NCBI GenBank assembly: GCA_040223695.1
Contig: JAVKFU010000019.1
Span: forward strand, 150,415-214,414
Direction: 5' to 3'
From: Deltaproteobacteria bacterium
GTDB lineage: Bacteria; Desulfobacterota_D; UBA1144; Nemesobacterales; UBA2774
DNA: 64,000 bases
The position numbers and the translations under genes are program-made. Below are positions 18,301-26,220 of this stretch, piece by piece (position 1 is the first letter of the stretch; every line of letters begins with the position of its first letter). Under the pieces are notes generated by a model. That model saw nothing but the letters and a program-made list of their open reading frames with translations, was not told the DNA's origin and made no database searches.

Positions 18301-18409
18301 CCCGCTCGTCGGCCTTATTTCCTCGAACGGACTAAAAGGCCAGCGCGTTTCTTATTTTAAATTGTCGGGCGATATGGAAACGAAGCCGTGGGCTACGCAG
18401 ACAAAGTGA
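15377..18409 (+). CDS. Large exported multicopper oxidase with C-terminal FG-GAP/VCBS repeats
   Basis: The 1010-residue protein carries all four copper-binding motifs: HYHG (about residue 210), HPHFH (about 252), HPFHIH (about 564) and HCHLLLHED followed by a Met axial ligand (about 633). A complete type 1 plus trinuclear centre is therefore expected, coupling substrate oxidation to O2 reduction. After the cupredoxin domains come two FG-GAP-like repeats with DVDGD calcium motifs (about 758 and 823), an addition unusual for laccases. A basic AKRRSS stretch precedes a hydrophobic segment (about 28-55) ending near SRA, compatible with Sec or Tat export. ATG at 15377 follows CGGAGG. The substrate (metal ion or phenol) is unknown. 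Confidence 0.9.
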   Translation: MSFSKPESNLALLQNNNRETIQYVPAKRRSSLATIVFAAVIAALSLGFFGTESRAVDFPEARCPAQPSDDAFLPCGETFLMQPGVGSSLVPYRGQSLPSDGPLLDLLSEARSVRSENGLLESTFTLTSGTADNPMMVGSKPYKVITYSGPSRLGGVVTSYNSLFPNPTLIAEPGDTIRLNILDERLPEEKLQDTSQSWDPTHPVPKNSNIHYHGLLVSPTGNGDNVYRSFLPGGDYVSEINIPENHDRGVNWYHPHFHRSTATQVYGGLAGILQVGNVVDTDKRSVYGGFAQRILVLNGMALAESKKNAGMFEIGPTGIGTSPHFTDPDPSAAQGSPSDAPNYAPTYFVNGQVNPIIEMRPGETQVWTLANVSPFSAYSLGIFQIGSNGAVDPNGPLFKSVMIAQDGNDHFTPVRTYFTKQRDINKDTYVAPGERITWAITAPAEPGDYYLANVKDSAYTNLVSNLPAMLTFEPPASYVPSVIMATVRVKGEPVDTPAPTVEAEYPPEDFDAEPEVTRNISFDFDEHNLRGRINFGYFPDVAMPQSYSGDYERWVISTFSQVSHPFHIHQGQFVIEKIEYFEDQELTKLRTDLPQNPVINDVPRDIDTFAFPGRSKTYIKLKASNFVGKFVMHCHLLLHEDSGMMVTVRVLPPREASLTAIGAQSGNAPEVSLAHATTGQNAGSFMAYEESYKGGVDAEAGHMLGVEHIGRSEYKSHVVTAKRSGKPLIRVFDHKQNNAPLIEFVPFDGKGDGSSIALGDVDGDSVKEIIVGSGRGLEPRVALYKIKTSSDGSLKAEFLYDTPVLDETYKNAGVHVASGDVDGDNWDDIVVSNGPGSENRVMVMSGQLLSRGEKPEETVVLDDTGIIPGKQGLNITAENLAGGYFMYPPITNVGMNPPAPNPYRALIAVTPSVETENPAVTLFYYMGGGGHSHGPYAEHGVLRIVKEFTPFPGEKSPEDGLDITTALTLVADHNNPLVGLISSNGLKGQRVSYFKLSGDMETKPWATQTK

Positions 18410-18691
18410 TGCCGGCTCTCGAGGAAATCTCCCCTGGAGTTAGTTCAGATACCCGCCAGGTTTGTGGTACTGAATAGCTTTCTATGTACGTTTGAGGGCG
18501 CGGTGTCGGATCCTCCGACGTTAGAGACTATGCGTGCTTTTAATTTAAATTAATCTGGCATGTATTCTAAAAACGCTAGAGTTATTCAGAGCATACCCTT
18601 ATTTTCAATCGGTAGAAGAAAAACAGACCTGGTAGCACGTTTGAATCTTTAATGAAAAATTACTACACTGCCTGCAAGCTCCAAAAATAAT
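18410..18691. other. Intergenic region without recognisable genes
   Basis: About 280 bases downstream of the oxidase show no credible coding frame, RNA gene or terminator. The stretch leads into the decayed GH15 tail at 18692. Confidence 0.4.
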
Positions 18692-18884
18692 ATGGTCGCC
18701 ATACGAGCAACTTTCCGCAGGCTTATACCCATTTAGTCCTGATCAGCGCTGCGAGTGCGCTTGAGCGGTTCGGGTAAAGAATACATTGACTGAAAGAGGG
18801 TATAAATTTTCAGGCAGATTTCGTTAATCCCGCTTTTGGTCGGCCCGGGCGAAGGCTTCGTCATCAGCCTTTTTTCTTCCGGTT
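18692..18884 (+). pseudogene. Relic of a GH15 glucoamylase 3' end plus downstream flank (repeat copy A)
   Basis: The last 66 bases of coding sequence (18712-18777) are identical at 60 positions to the 3' end of the intact GH15 gene at 27940-28005, and translate to FPQAYTHLVLISAA...ALERFG-stop. Similarity starts near 18692 (in-frame GRHTSN) and continues about 105 bases past the stop. An in-frame stop precedes the fragment at 18688-18690 and no upstream GH15 sequence exists, so this is a remnant. The shared non-coding flank shows that a DNA segment, not only a gene, was duplicated. Confidence 0.92.
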
Positions 18885-19008
18885 ATATATGGAGAATAGC
18901 GGCCGCTTCGTGATGTCGCAGCGTTGATTCAAGTCACATAAGAAGCGGATGTATGGGTTTTTATCGAGTCATAAAATTTCTGATATAGTGGAGGCCCTTT
19001 TTTGTTGA
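18885..19008. other. Short intergenic stretch after the GH15 relic
   Basis: The bases between the relic and the sulfotransferase stop show no feature I can name. The minus-strand sulfotransferase operon ends here. Confidence 0.3.
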
Positions 19009-19905
19009 TTAATCTTTGTATGAATAGCCGCTTAAAAAGGGAAATCCATCTATTCTCTTTTCTACGATGTCGATTAATTCTTGACTCCACTCTACCTGAT
19101 GACGGCTTTTGTGCGGGGATTTATACACAATGCCCGAGCAGTCATTGAGATAATCATCCGGGGCCCCGACTCCCAGGAAATGACATAATTCCTTAAGATG
19201 AGCTTTGGGATTTTCGAGGAAGGACTCGTGTCTCAGCTCGAAGAGCTCATGTTCCTTTAGCTGTTTTTTTATTTCCATCGTTGTTTCACACAGGGAAAAG
19301 TAGTATTCAATGCTGTCCGCAAGACTTTTTAGTCGTTTTGTTTTCCTGCTTATAGTGCTTATGTTGTCAAATGGGTTTCTTACAATATGTATGAACTTTA
19401 TATCGGTGCCGATAGTATTTTGTAAACCGCTTAGTAGTTTGGGTTTCGTTCTGAGTATTGAGGTCGAGCCCCCTCCTTTTTTATCCCCGATAACCTGTAA
19501 TTTAGTGAAATCGCCCTGCCACTGGTTTGGGACTTCGTAAGAGTATGATTTGGTTTTTCTTCCCTCCTTTGCATTTATGCGAGAGGTTTCAATCAGGAGA
19601 TAATAGATTTGTTTTTTAGTGTACCCTGCGTAGATGAACTTTAGCGCGTGAAGCTCGTGCGCGAAAATCATGTTCGGGTGCGCGTCCAGTAAGGCTCCGA
19701 TCAGGCTGTGACCGCTTCTAGGATAGCCTATAAACATTGAATATATTTTAATTCCTTCGAATAATTGCCGGTATTTATAGCCTCCGTAAGCAGATAGCGG
19801 GTAGAGCTTGGCAATCTCCCAAATCGTGGCGCATATTTTAATTATTTTTCTCATTTTTTGTTTTGGCTGCGAATCGATTTTATGAAGAGTAATTACAAGC
19901 TCCAC
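19009..19905 (-). CDS. Sulfotransferase family protein
   Basis: The 298-residue protein has the PAPS-binding signatures of sulfotransferases: the 5'-phosphosulfate loop MFIGYPRSGHSLIGALLDAH near residue 57 and the 3'-phosphate motif IVRNPFDNISTISRK near 176. It should transfer sulfate from PAPS to a carbohydrate, lipid or peptide acceptor. The acceptor is unknown, but neighbours (second sulfotransferase, GT2, HTTM-like protein) point to surface glycoconjugate modification. The GTG start overlaps the end of the upstream sulfotransferase by 13 bases; a Met 17 codons in is an alternative start. Confidence 0.87.
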   Translation of the reverse strand: MELVITLHKIDSQPKQKMRKIIKICATIWEIAKLYPLSAYGGYKYRQLFEGIKIYSMFIGYPRSGHSLIGALLDAHPNMIFAHELHALKFIYAGYTKKQIYYLLIETSRINAKEGRKTKSYSYEVPNQWQGDFTKLQVIGDKKGGGSTSILRTKPKLLSGLQNTIGTDIKFIHIVRNPFDNISTISRKTKRLKSLADSIEYYFSLCETTMEIKKQLKEHELFELRHESFLENPKAHLKELCHFLGVGAPDDYLNDCSGIVYKSPHKSRHQVEWSQELIDIVEKRIDGFPFLSGYSYKD

Positions 19906-20846
19906 TCTTCAAACTTTTGACCTGTAAATTCTCTCAGGCTGTTTATGTCGTCCCTGATATATTCAATTATGTCGTTCCGTAATTTATCGTCCAACTGAGG
20001 GCGCTCTATTTTCCGTGAGAAGGGGTAGTAAACAAGCCACTCCGCCTTCCAGCGCAGATACTGCGGGAGTCTCTCAATTGCTTTCTGGACGGGTGTGCGG
20101 GACAAAAAGATACCTGCCCTTGTGGGTTGTCTTTTAATCGAAGACCTGTGATACATCGTATTAAATTTCCTGCTTTGAAAAGAATCATCGACGTCTAAGA
20201 ACCGGAAAACCTTTTTCAGGGTCTTCAAACGGTCATTGTATAACTCCTCTCTGGTTAATATCAGGATTTGTGATTCAGAGAAGTACTCGAGGAACTGCTC
20301 CAGCTGCATATAATATTTACTCCGTGATATATATGAATTTTGAGCTGTTATATTTTTGAGAGCGTCGGACAAGGATCTATATTCTTTTCCCTGAGAGCAG
20401 TGATGTATGTAATTCGATATTATTCGCTCAATCGGGTCCCTCAGTATGTAGATTAGCTTTGCTTCGGGCACGACCGAATGCATTCTTTCAGGAATGCATT
20501 CTATATGCGGGTAAGCAGTATAGTTGGGAGAGCTTTCACCCCTTATTTTAGCTTCACTGTTAAACCTGCTTTTATACCAACCTGATCCCTTGCGCCAGTT
20601 GGATACCCACCCGGGTTGATCAATAAAAAAGTTTAGCTCCTTCTCCCACGACATTTTTATTTCAGGATGAAAATTGAGGTATTTATGCAGACTCGTAGTG
20701 CCGCTTTTTTGAGCGCCGATTATAATCAGGTTCGGAAGACATCCTTTGGCAGATTTTCTGATTAGAGCCATGCGGTTAAACCTGCTTTCCCATACTTCAA
20801 TAAAATTGAGATTATCGCGCAGCCAATTTCTTATTCGATTAAACAC
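19893..20846 (-). CDS. Heparan-sulfate-type sulfotransferase domain protein
   Basis: The 317-residue protein has a 5'-PSB loop IIIGAQKSGTTSLHKYL (about residue 39), the KELNFF motif shared with N-deacetylase/sulfotransferase-like enzymes, GESSPNYTAYP, and a 3'-PB motif IYILRDPIERIISNY. It uses PAPS and is typical of enzymes that sulfate glycans. It starts with GTG at 20844-20846 and its end overlaps the second sulfotransferase, so the two are a transcriptional pair, divergent from the glycosyltransferase 31 bases away. Confidence 0.9.
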   Translation of the reverse strand: MFNRIRNWLRDNLNFIEVWESRFNRMALIRKSAKGCLPNLIIIGAQKSGTTSLHKYLNFHPEIKMSWEKELNFFIDQPGWVSNWRKGSGWYKSRFNSEAKIRGESSPNYTAYPHIECIPERMHSVVPEAKLIYILRDPIERIISNYIHHCSQGKEYRSLSDALKNITAQNSYISRSKYYMQLEQFLEYFSESQILILTREELYNDRLKTLKKVFRFLDVDDSFQSRKFNTMYHRSSIKRQPTRAGIFLSRTPVQKAIERLPQYLRWKAEWLVYYPFSRKIERPQLDDKLRNDIIEYIRDDINSLREFTGQKFEEWSL

Positions 20847-20877
20847 AATGAGTATTTATTAAACTTTTGACAAAGAA

Positions 20878-21801
20878 TTGACAGACGCGAGCAAGCCATT
20901 AATTATTATCGAAAATATTAAGAGAAAAAGTGCGGATTGTAAAACGTTTGTGGTAAGCATATCGATAATAGTACCTTTCTATAACTCGGAAAAATATATC
21001 AAAGGCTGCGCCGATAGTCTTGTAGCACAGAAATACCCGGCTAATGATTACGAGATAATATTTGTGGATAATAACTCGACCGACTCTTCGGCCGGTATCG
21101 TGGAACGCTATCCGGAAATAAAGCTTGTGTCCGAGAGCAAGCAGAGCTCGTATGCTGCACGAAATAGAGGTATCAAGGAATCCTCCGGCCGAATAATTGC
21201 TTTTACCGATCCGGATTGTATAGCCTCTCCCGACTGGCTCGCGGAAATTGAAAATGCAATGTCGGACCCCGTCGTTTCAATTATTCTGGGACGGCCGCTA
21301 ATGGCTAATGATTCGTTGCTTCTTTCAATGCTTGAAGACTATGAAAACGAGAAAAATGCTTACATCCTGAACAGCAATGATAGAAACAGATATTTCGGCC
21401 ATACAAATAATATGGCGGTACGGAGAGAGCTCTTTGATGAGTTAGGCCTGTTCATTGAAAGGGAAAGGGGTGGAGACACTGTTTTCGTCAACAGCGCAGT
21501 AAAAAAGTATTCCTCTCAGGCGGTCAAGTATAGTGAATCTGTGAAGGTGCGGCATCTGGAAATCGAGACGCCTCTGGACTACTATAAGAAGGCTTTTACC
21601 CACGGCAGACACAGGGAATTGTCCAAAGATATAAGGATCATTCTACCGATTTCTTACAAAAAAAGGCTGTCCATTTACAGGAGAGTAACAAAAAAAAGAA
21701 GGTACTCCTATCGGAAATCCTTAGCCCTTTTTATTTTGCTCATAGCAGGAATGATTTTCTGGGAAGCTGGGGGCTTAAGCGCTTGGATTCATAGGGATTA
21801 G
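20878..21801 (+). CDS. Family 2 glycosyltransferase
   Basis: The 307-residue protein has a GT-A fold start ISIIVPFYNSEKYIKGCADSL, a YEIIFVDNNSTDSS motif, the AARNRGIKES segment, and a DPDC in place of the usual DxD (FTDPDCIASPDW). It is expected to transfer a sugar from a nucleotide donor to a lipid or glycan at the inner membrane. A hydrophobic C-terminal segment (about 278-297) may anchor it. No ATG exists near the domain start; TTG at 20878 is the longest start and a GTG about 24 codons later is possible. It faces away from the sulfotransferase pair. Confidence 0.85.
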   Translation: MTDASKPLIIIENIKRKSADCKTFVVSISIIVPFYNSEKYIKGCADSLVAQKYPANDYEIIFVDNNSTDSSAGIVERYPEIKLVSESKQSSYAARNRGIKESSGRIIAFTDPDCIASPDWLAEIENAMSDPVVSIILGRPLMANDSLLLSMLEDYENEKNAYILNSNDRNRYFGHTNNMAVRRELFDELGLFIERERGGDTVFVNSAVKKYSSQAVKYSESVKVRHLEIETPLDYYKKAFTHGRHRELSKDIRIILPISYKKRLSIYRRVTKKRRYSYRKSLALFILLIAGMIFWEAGGLSAWIHRD

Positions 21802-21809
21802 GCTCTTAT

Positions 21810-22790
21810 TTATTCCGCTTTGGTTCGTTTTGGATTGAGCGTTGTCAAGATAATTGCCACAAGAGGAAGGTCCTTTAACGCTTCCCCTAGTTTATTGCCC
21901 GGGGGGATGAAAGGTGAATTACAGAGAAAAACAGCCAAAAAAAGCACATTTATTGCAAAATCGATTTCCATTGCAAGATAAATCCCTATATGGAGTAGTA
22001 TCAGAAAGAGCCCCCAGATTCTGTGAAGTGAATATCGAAATATCGCAATAACTGAAAACAGTTCTATATATATAGCTGATATAAAAAAGAACCATCCCAA
22101 GAGTTCATGTTTAATAAAAAAAGCTCCCAAGATCGTTTCCGAATTTAATTGTAATATTTTATGGGCAACGTGAAGAGCAAATGCGGACGAGTGAAATATA
22201 CTCGTTTCTCCACTCACAAGCTGGGCGATTCCGGCAACTATTTTCCACATACCCGACATGGAATAAAATGTCATGAATAAAAGGAGAGCACCCCAAAAAA
22301 TAGTTAAATACCTCTGCATCAGAATTCTGCTATTTTCAATAAATTCCTTTTTACCATCCGGCAGAAAGATAAAAATAAAACTAAAAGCCAGGACCACGTG
22401 ATAGTAATGATCGATTTTCCCAAATGAAAAATTAAATCCGACATAATTCAGCACCGCTATAAACCAGATTATTCTGAATACTCTTTTATGGCTGAATAGT
22501 AGACAAAGGAGCGCGGATACGACGGAAAAGGTAACTATGATAATCACCCCTGTTCTGACACCCGTTAAGTTAATCCAGTAAACAGGCCATAGAGGTGAAA
22601 TATACTTGGCGTTTGACCATTGGCTCCATACATCAAGGCGACTGACCGGTAAATATAAAGCTATGGCGTAGAATACACGAACCAGGTTATACGATGAATA
22701 AAAGGCTTTGCGTTGAAATTGAAACAGGTTTATCGGAGTGCGTACATTACTGCCCCTGAGCCATTTAGACGCTAAACTTTTTGCTTTCAC
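21810..22790 (-). CDS. HTTM-like polytopic membrane protein
   Basis: The 326-residue protein has about eight hydrophobic helices and resembles the HTTM (horizontally transferred transmembrane) family, which is related to vitamin-K-dependent gamma-carboxylases. Landmarks are FYSSYNLVRVFYAIALYLP near the start, NFSFGKIDHYYHVVL and the repeated membrane segments. Bacterial HTTM proteins often lie next to small membrane-anchored partners and their chemistry is unknown. Its GTG start overlaps the stop of the 164-residue gene (GTGA), giving translational coupling. Confidence 0.7.
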   Translation of the reverse strand: MKAKSLASKWLRGSNVRTPINLFQFQRKAFYSSYNLVRVFYAIALYLPVSRLDVWSQWSNAKYISPLWPVYWINLTGVRTGVIIIVTFSVVSALLCLLFSHKRVFRIIWFIAVLNYVGFNFSFGKIDHYYHVVLAFSFIFIFLPDGKKEFIENSRILMQRYLTIFWGALLLFMTFYSMSGMWKIVAGIAQLVSGETSIFHSSAFALHVAHKILQLNSETILGAFFIKHELLGWFFFISAIYIELFSVIAIFRYSLHRIWGLFLILLHIGIYLAMEIDFAINVLFLAVFLCNSPFIPPGNKLGEALKDLPLVAIILTTLNPKRTKAE

Positions 22791-23281
22791 TTTGCTTCGC
22801 CTTCGTTATGAATGTAACTCACTACCCGGATATCTTTATACTCTTTAAATTTCAGCCTCTCCAATGGATTGTATTTTCTTGCTACTATCTCGAAATTCAT
22901 ATCTCCCATCAGTCCCGGATATAAAGTATTTAAAAGCAAAATCATATCCGCTGCTTTTTTCTTGTCTCCTTTTACAACTGCTTTTCCCAAAACCTGAACG
23001 ATGCGATAAGCATTCCCGGCCCCTGTTTGAGGAAGTCGGCCGCCCGACTCTTCAAGAAAAAACGGCTCTTCCAGTTTTTGGCCTCTAAGTGAAATAACCC
23101 TTATGGAATAATCGTTTACTTCTGAAGGGGTTTTTGCAAAAAGAGACCAGGAATATATAGGAAATATTTCTTTTGAATAGGTTGATGAATACTTATAACC
23201 AAACTCCAGAGCCACACCGATGACGAAGTACGTGAGAGCTGCAATTAAGACGAAGCGTTTAGTGCGGTAATAGCTTTTCAC
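22787..23281 (-). CDS. Membrane-anchored protein of unknown function, HTTM partner
   Basis: The 164-residue protein has one N-terminal membrane helix (about residues 9-28, FVLIAALTYFVIGVALEFGY) and a soluble remainder of about 135 residues that would face the periplasm. I do not recognise a family. Its GTGA overlaps with the HTTM-like gene downstream and the EamA gene upstream make a tight three-gene operon, and proteins of this size are often found with HTTM proteins. A joint role in modifying or moving a membrane-linked substrate is plausible but unproven. Confidence 0.65.
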   Translation of the reverse strand: MKSYYRTKRFVLIAALTYFVIGVALEFGYKYSSTYSKEIFPIYSWSLFAKTPSEVNDYSIRVISLRGQKLEEPFFLEESGGRLPQTGAGNAYRIVQVLGKAVVKGDKKKAADMILLLNTLYPGLMGDMNFEIVARKYNPLERLKFKEYKDIRVVSYIHNEGEAK

Positions 23282-24159
23282 AAATCAGCTCCCCTTTTCG
23301 TTTGGTTGATCAGGTAAACCCCGGCTAAGACGATTAATATCCCGAGGACCTGGGTCGGATTGATCTTTTCATTGAGGATAAGAAAACCGCCCACCGTGCC
23401 TACAACCGGAATGAGATAGAAGGTCAGTGATGAAAAAAACGGCCCCGCTCTATTGAGGAGCCAGTAATAAACTACGAATCCGCTCGCAAAGCTGAAGACC
23501 CCCATTATTACCTCAGCCAAGACATTGGATTCAGTTAAATGAGTCTTTAAAGGACTTTCAAATATAAAGGCAAAGACCCACAGGATTACAGACGCCATTC
23601 CCGTGTAATACGTGCTGGATGCAATAGGGTCGGTGCCGCTTGCAAGCCTTGGGGCCAGTATTCCGTTAACGGCGAACACAGAAAACCCCGATACTATCAA
23701 CAGAACCCCGATCAATGTGGAATTAGGACCTGTAATATTATGGATTCCGGTCACCAGAACCAGACCCGAAACGCCGATTAGAAGCCCTAATAAACCTGCC
23801 AGGCTAAACTGCTCTGTCCTCAGTATAAAAACCGTAATGATAAAAGTAACGAGCGGCGCGACTGTAACCAGCACGGATGTAAGCCCGGCGGTAATGTACT
23901 CCTCACCGAGCGCGGTTACGATCCAGAGGAACGCTATACCTAAAATAGCGAATACAAGGAAGGCAAACCAGTGCCTGGCGTGTCCGATCAAATCCCTCCT
24001 CAGTACGAGTGACAATATGAGCAGGGCTATAAATCCTATAACGCACCGCCCGGCCTGTACCGTCAGCGGAGCGATTGTCTCCTCCGCAAGCTTTATCAAT
24101 ACGAAAGCGGAACCCCATGCCACGGAGACATAAATAAGAGCAAGAATATTAACGATCAC
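23278..24159 (-). CDS. EamA/DMT superfamily transporter
   Basis: The 293-residue protein has two EamA repeats of five helices each (about 3-137 and 148-286) with typical motifs: WGSAFVLIKLAEETIAPLTVQAGR near the N-terminus and YLIPVVGTVGGFLILNEK near residue 250. These transporters export or import small metabolites; the substrate is not evident. It is the first gene of the EamA-164 aa-HTTM operon and starts with GTG at 24157-24159. Confidence 0.9.
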   Translation of the reverse strand: MIVNILALIYVSVAWGSAFVLIKLAEETIAPLTVQAGRCVIGFIALLILSLVLRRDLIGHARHWFAFLVFAILGIAFLWIVTALGEEYITAGLTSVLVTVAPLVTFIITVFILRTEQFSLAGLLGLLIGVSGLVLVTGIHNITGPNSTLIGVLLIVSGFSVFAVNGILAPRLASGTDPIASSTYYTGMASVILWVFAFIFESPLKTHLTESNVLAEVIMGVFSFASGFVVYYWLLNRAGPFFSSLTFYLIPVVGTVGGFLILNEKINPTQVLGILIVLAGVYLINQTKRGADL

Positions 24160-24303
24160 TTTCTGTCTTCCTCTCAGACCCGGCTCTATTTACAAAGAGA
24201 GCGAATTGACCCACAACAATACACTATTACATTAAAAGTGAACAAGGGACCGGCTCCCTTTTCATATTTCATCGGGCCGGATGCCTTTCCGAGACGATTG
24301 AGA
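24160..24303. other. Intergenic region between EamA gene and comM relic
   Basis: The 144 bases have no evident coding or RNA features. They would hold the promoter of the minus-strand EamA operon, but none is clear. Confidence 0.3.
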
Positions 24304-24356
24304 CCTGTTTTTGAATCTCTCTTACACTGTTGACGCAGCTCTTGATGGGCGAGGAG
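24304..24356 (-). pseudogene. Short comM (yifB) relic
   Basis: On the minus strand this segment reads SSPIKSCVNSVREIQKQ. The truncated comM gene at 30496-31389 has [17 protein letters not shown] at the corresponding position, so 14 of 17 residues agree. No other part of comM is recognisable around it. It is a 53-base remnant of a second comM copy, in the same orientation as the larger one and, like it, downstream of a GH15 tail. Confidence 0.75.
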
Positions 24357-24475
24357 TAATAGAGTTATTGCCCTTGGCTTGTATAAGTCTTCAGTATGCT
24401 GGAACGGAAGGGATGAAAAATTGCGTATTCGTGTCCAAGTTATTTTAGCTATATAGCGACGATAAAATGCGATGT

Positions 24476-25885
24476 CTAATCTATTGCCCTGATCTGTATC
24501 GCATCGATTCCTGAACCGGCAATTATGTCCGATATTACAACTACTCGGTCGCCCGATTGAAATCCCTCTCTTTTTTTTAAATTAACAAAAGCATTCTGAA
24601 TTGTTTTTTCCGGGTCCTTGCTGAATTCTATGCGGTGGGCGACAACACCGCGGTTTAAAAAGAGTTGTCTTCGGGTTCTGGGATCGTTGGTGAACGCATA
24701 GATGTTTGTTTTAAAAGGTCTGCAATTGGTTAAAAATTGTGCCATTATGCCGCGACGTGTTATTACAACTATGCCTTTGGCACCAATAGCCTCGGCATGT
24801 CCTACCGCGGTGGCGGCCACGTGCTGCTTATCATCATTTTTTATTAAATTTTTGCTGAAATTCAATCCGGGCAGCTTTTCAGATGCCCTGGCGATTCTAT
24901 CTATATGCTCGATACAGCGGATCGGATATTTACCGACCGCTGTTTCGCCGGACAGCATTACGGCATCGACTTCCTCGTATATGGCATTTGCAACATCCGT
25001 TACTTCGGCCCGGGTCGGAATTGGTTTCTCAATCATAGATTCGAGAAAGTGAGTAGCTACAATGACTCGTTTGCCTTTCTCGTGGCATTTTCGAACAATA
25101 GTGCGCTGCACATTGGGAAGTTCTTCGAGATTGATTTCAACACCTAAATCTCCGCGGGCGACCATCACTGCGTCCGAAACATCTATAATCTCGTCAAGAT
25201 TATTGACCCCTTGCCGGTCTTCGATTTTAGAGACAATTTTTATTTTGTTTACCTTATTGCCGAGTAACTCTTTTAACTGCAGCACGTCGCTGGCTTCCCG
25301 AACGAATGACGGCGCTATAAAATCCACCTCTTGTTCTATCCCGAAAAATACATCCTTTTTATCCTTTTCAGTAATTGAGGGCAGGTTAACACGGATACCC
25401 GGCAGATTAACATGACGCTGACTTTTCAGCATTCCACCATGAATAACCCTGCACTTCATTGTGCCCTGGGATTTCTGGAGGATTTCAAGATTAATCAGAC
25501 CGTTATCTACCGTTATCATATCACCTTCGTTTACGGTGTTAATAAGGTCTTCATAGTTGATGCTGAATGATGATCTTTCTACGTCTTCAGTACGAACCGA
25601 CACGGTGATAATATCGCCTTCCTGTAATTGCAGATCGTTTTGCAAAGTACCCGTACGTATCTCGGGACCTTGAAGATCCAGGAGTATCGGAACCGCGTCT
25701 TTGATTTTTTGATTAATCGATTTAACAGCTTTGATGACTTTTTCGTGAGTATCGTGATTACCGTGCGACATATTCAAGCGCACGACATTCATCCCGGCCT
25801 TATACATGCCCATAAGCATTTCATGTGAACCGGTTGAGGGGCCGATGGTACAGATAATTTTAGTCTTTCTTAAGCTATTGTTCAT
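24476..25885 (-). CDS. pyk: Pyruvate kinase
   Basis: The 469-residue enzyme catalyses phosphoenolpyruvate plus ADP to pyruvate plus ATP, the last step of glycolysis. Conserved features: KIICTIGPSTGSHE at the N-terminus, NMSHGNHDTH, LLDLQGPEIRTG, the catalytic IVSKIEDRQGVNN lysine region, VMVARGDLGVEI, and MLSGETAVGKYPI. Length is normal for bacterial type II enzymes. ATG at 25883-25885. It is transcribed divergently from the glucoamylase gene, and both serve carbon storage and glycolysis, though the pairing may be fortuitous. Confidence 0.97.
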   Translation of the reverse strand: MNNSLRKTKIICTIGPSTGSHEMLMGMYKAGMNVVRLNMSHGNHDTHEKVIKAVKSINQKIKDAVPILLDLQGPEIRTGTLQNDLQLQEGDIITVSVRTEDVERSSFSINYEDLINTVNEGDMITVDNGLINLEILQKSQGTMKCRVIHGGMLKSQRHVNLPGIRVNLPSITEKDKKDVFFGIEQEVDFIAPSFVREASDVLQLKELLGNKVNKIKIVSKIEDRQGVNNLDEIIDVSDAVMVARGDLGVEINLEELPNVQRTIVRKCHEKGKRVIVATHFLESMIEKPIPTRAEVTDVANAIYEEVDAVMLSGETAVGKYPIRCIEHIDRIARASEKLPGLNFSKNLIKNDDKQHVAATAVGHAEAIGAKGIVVITRRGIMAQFLTNCRPFKTNIYAFTNDPRTRRQLFLNRGVVAHRIEFSKDPEKTIQNAFVNLKKREGFQSGDRVVVISDIIAGSGIDAIQIRAID

Positions 25886-26220
25886 TACGAGATATTTAAG
25901 TTAAATTATGACGGGTATTTGATTAATGTAAAATTTGCTTAACATAAGAGTAAAATTCCCTTGTCGGTCTGCTGAAAATCGAATCCCATTTGAGTTGGAA
26001 TTTCTTTAGTATGTATATAGCTTCTCCATTGGTTGGGTGTATCTTGTATAAACGGGCCCCGGTGCCGTTTTCGTTAAAGTTCCCGGCTGAATTTTTTCTT
26101 TTTGAGCCCTTGCTGTAAATAAAAAGAGAAACTCTTGGCTATAAACATAAGGCACAGGAACGATATATTCACTATGACACAATGTTCTACCCCGGTTTCA
26201 TGAAAGGAGGATAACAATAA
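25886..26220. other. Divergent intergenic region pyk / glucoamylase
   Basis: The 335 AT-rich bases contain the strong ribosome-binding site GAAAGGAGG ahead of the glucoamylase ATG (26221). No convincing promoter pair, RNA gene or terminator was found. Confidence 0.4.

Noticed and set aside
18410..18691. Further upstream part of the GH15 relic
   Set aside because: No GH15-like peptide was found in any plus-strand frame before 18692, so the relic holds only the tail.
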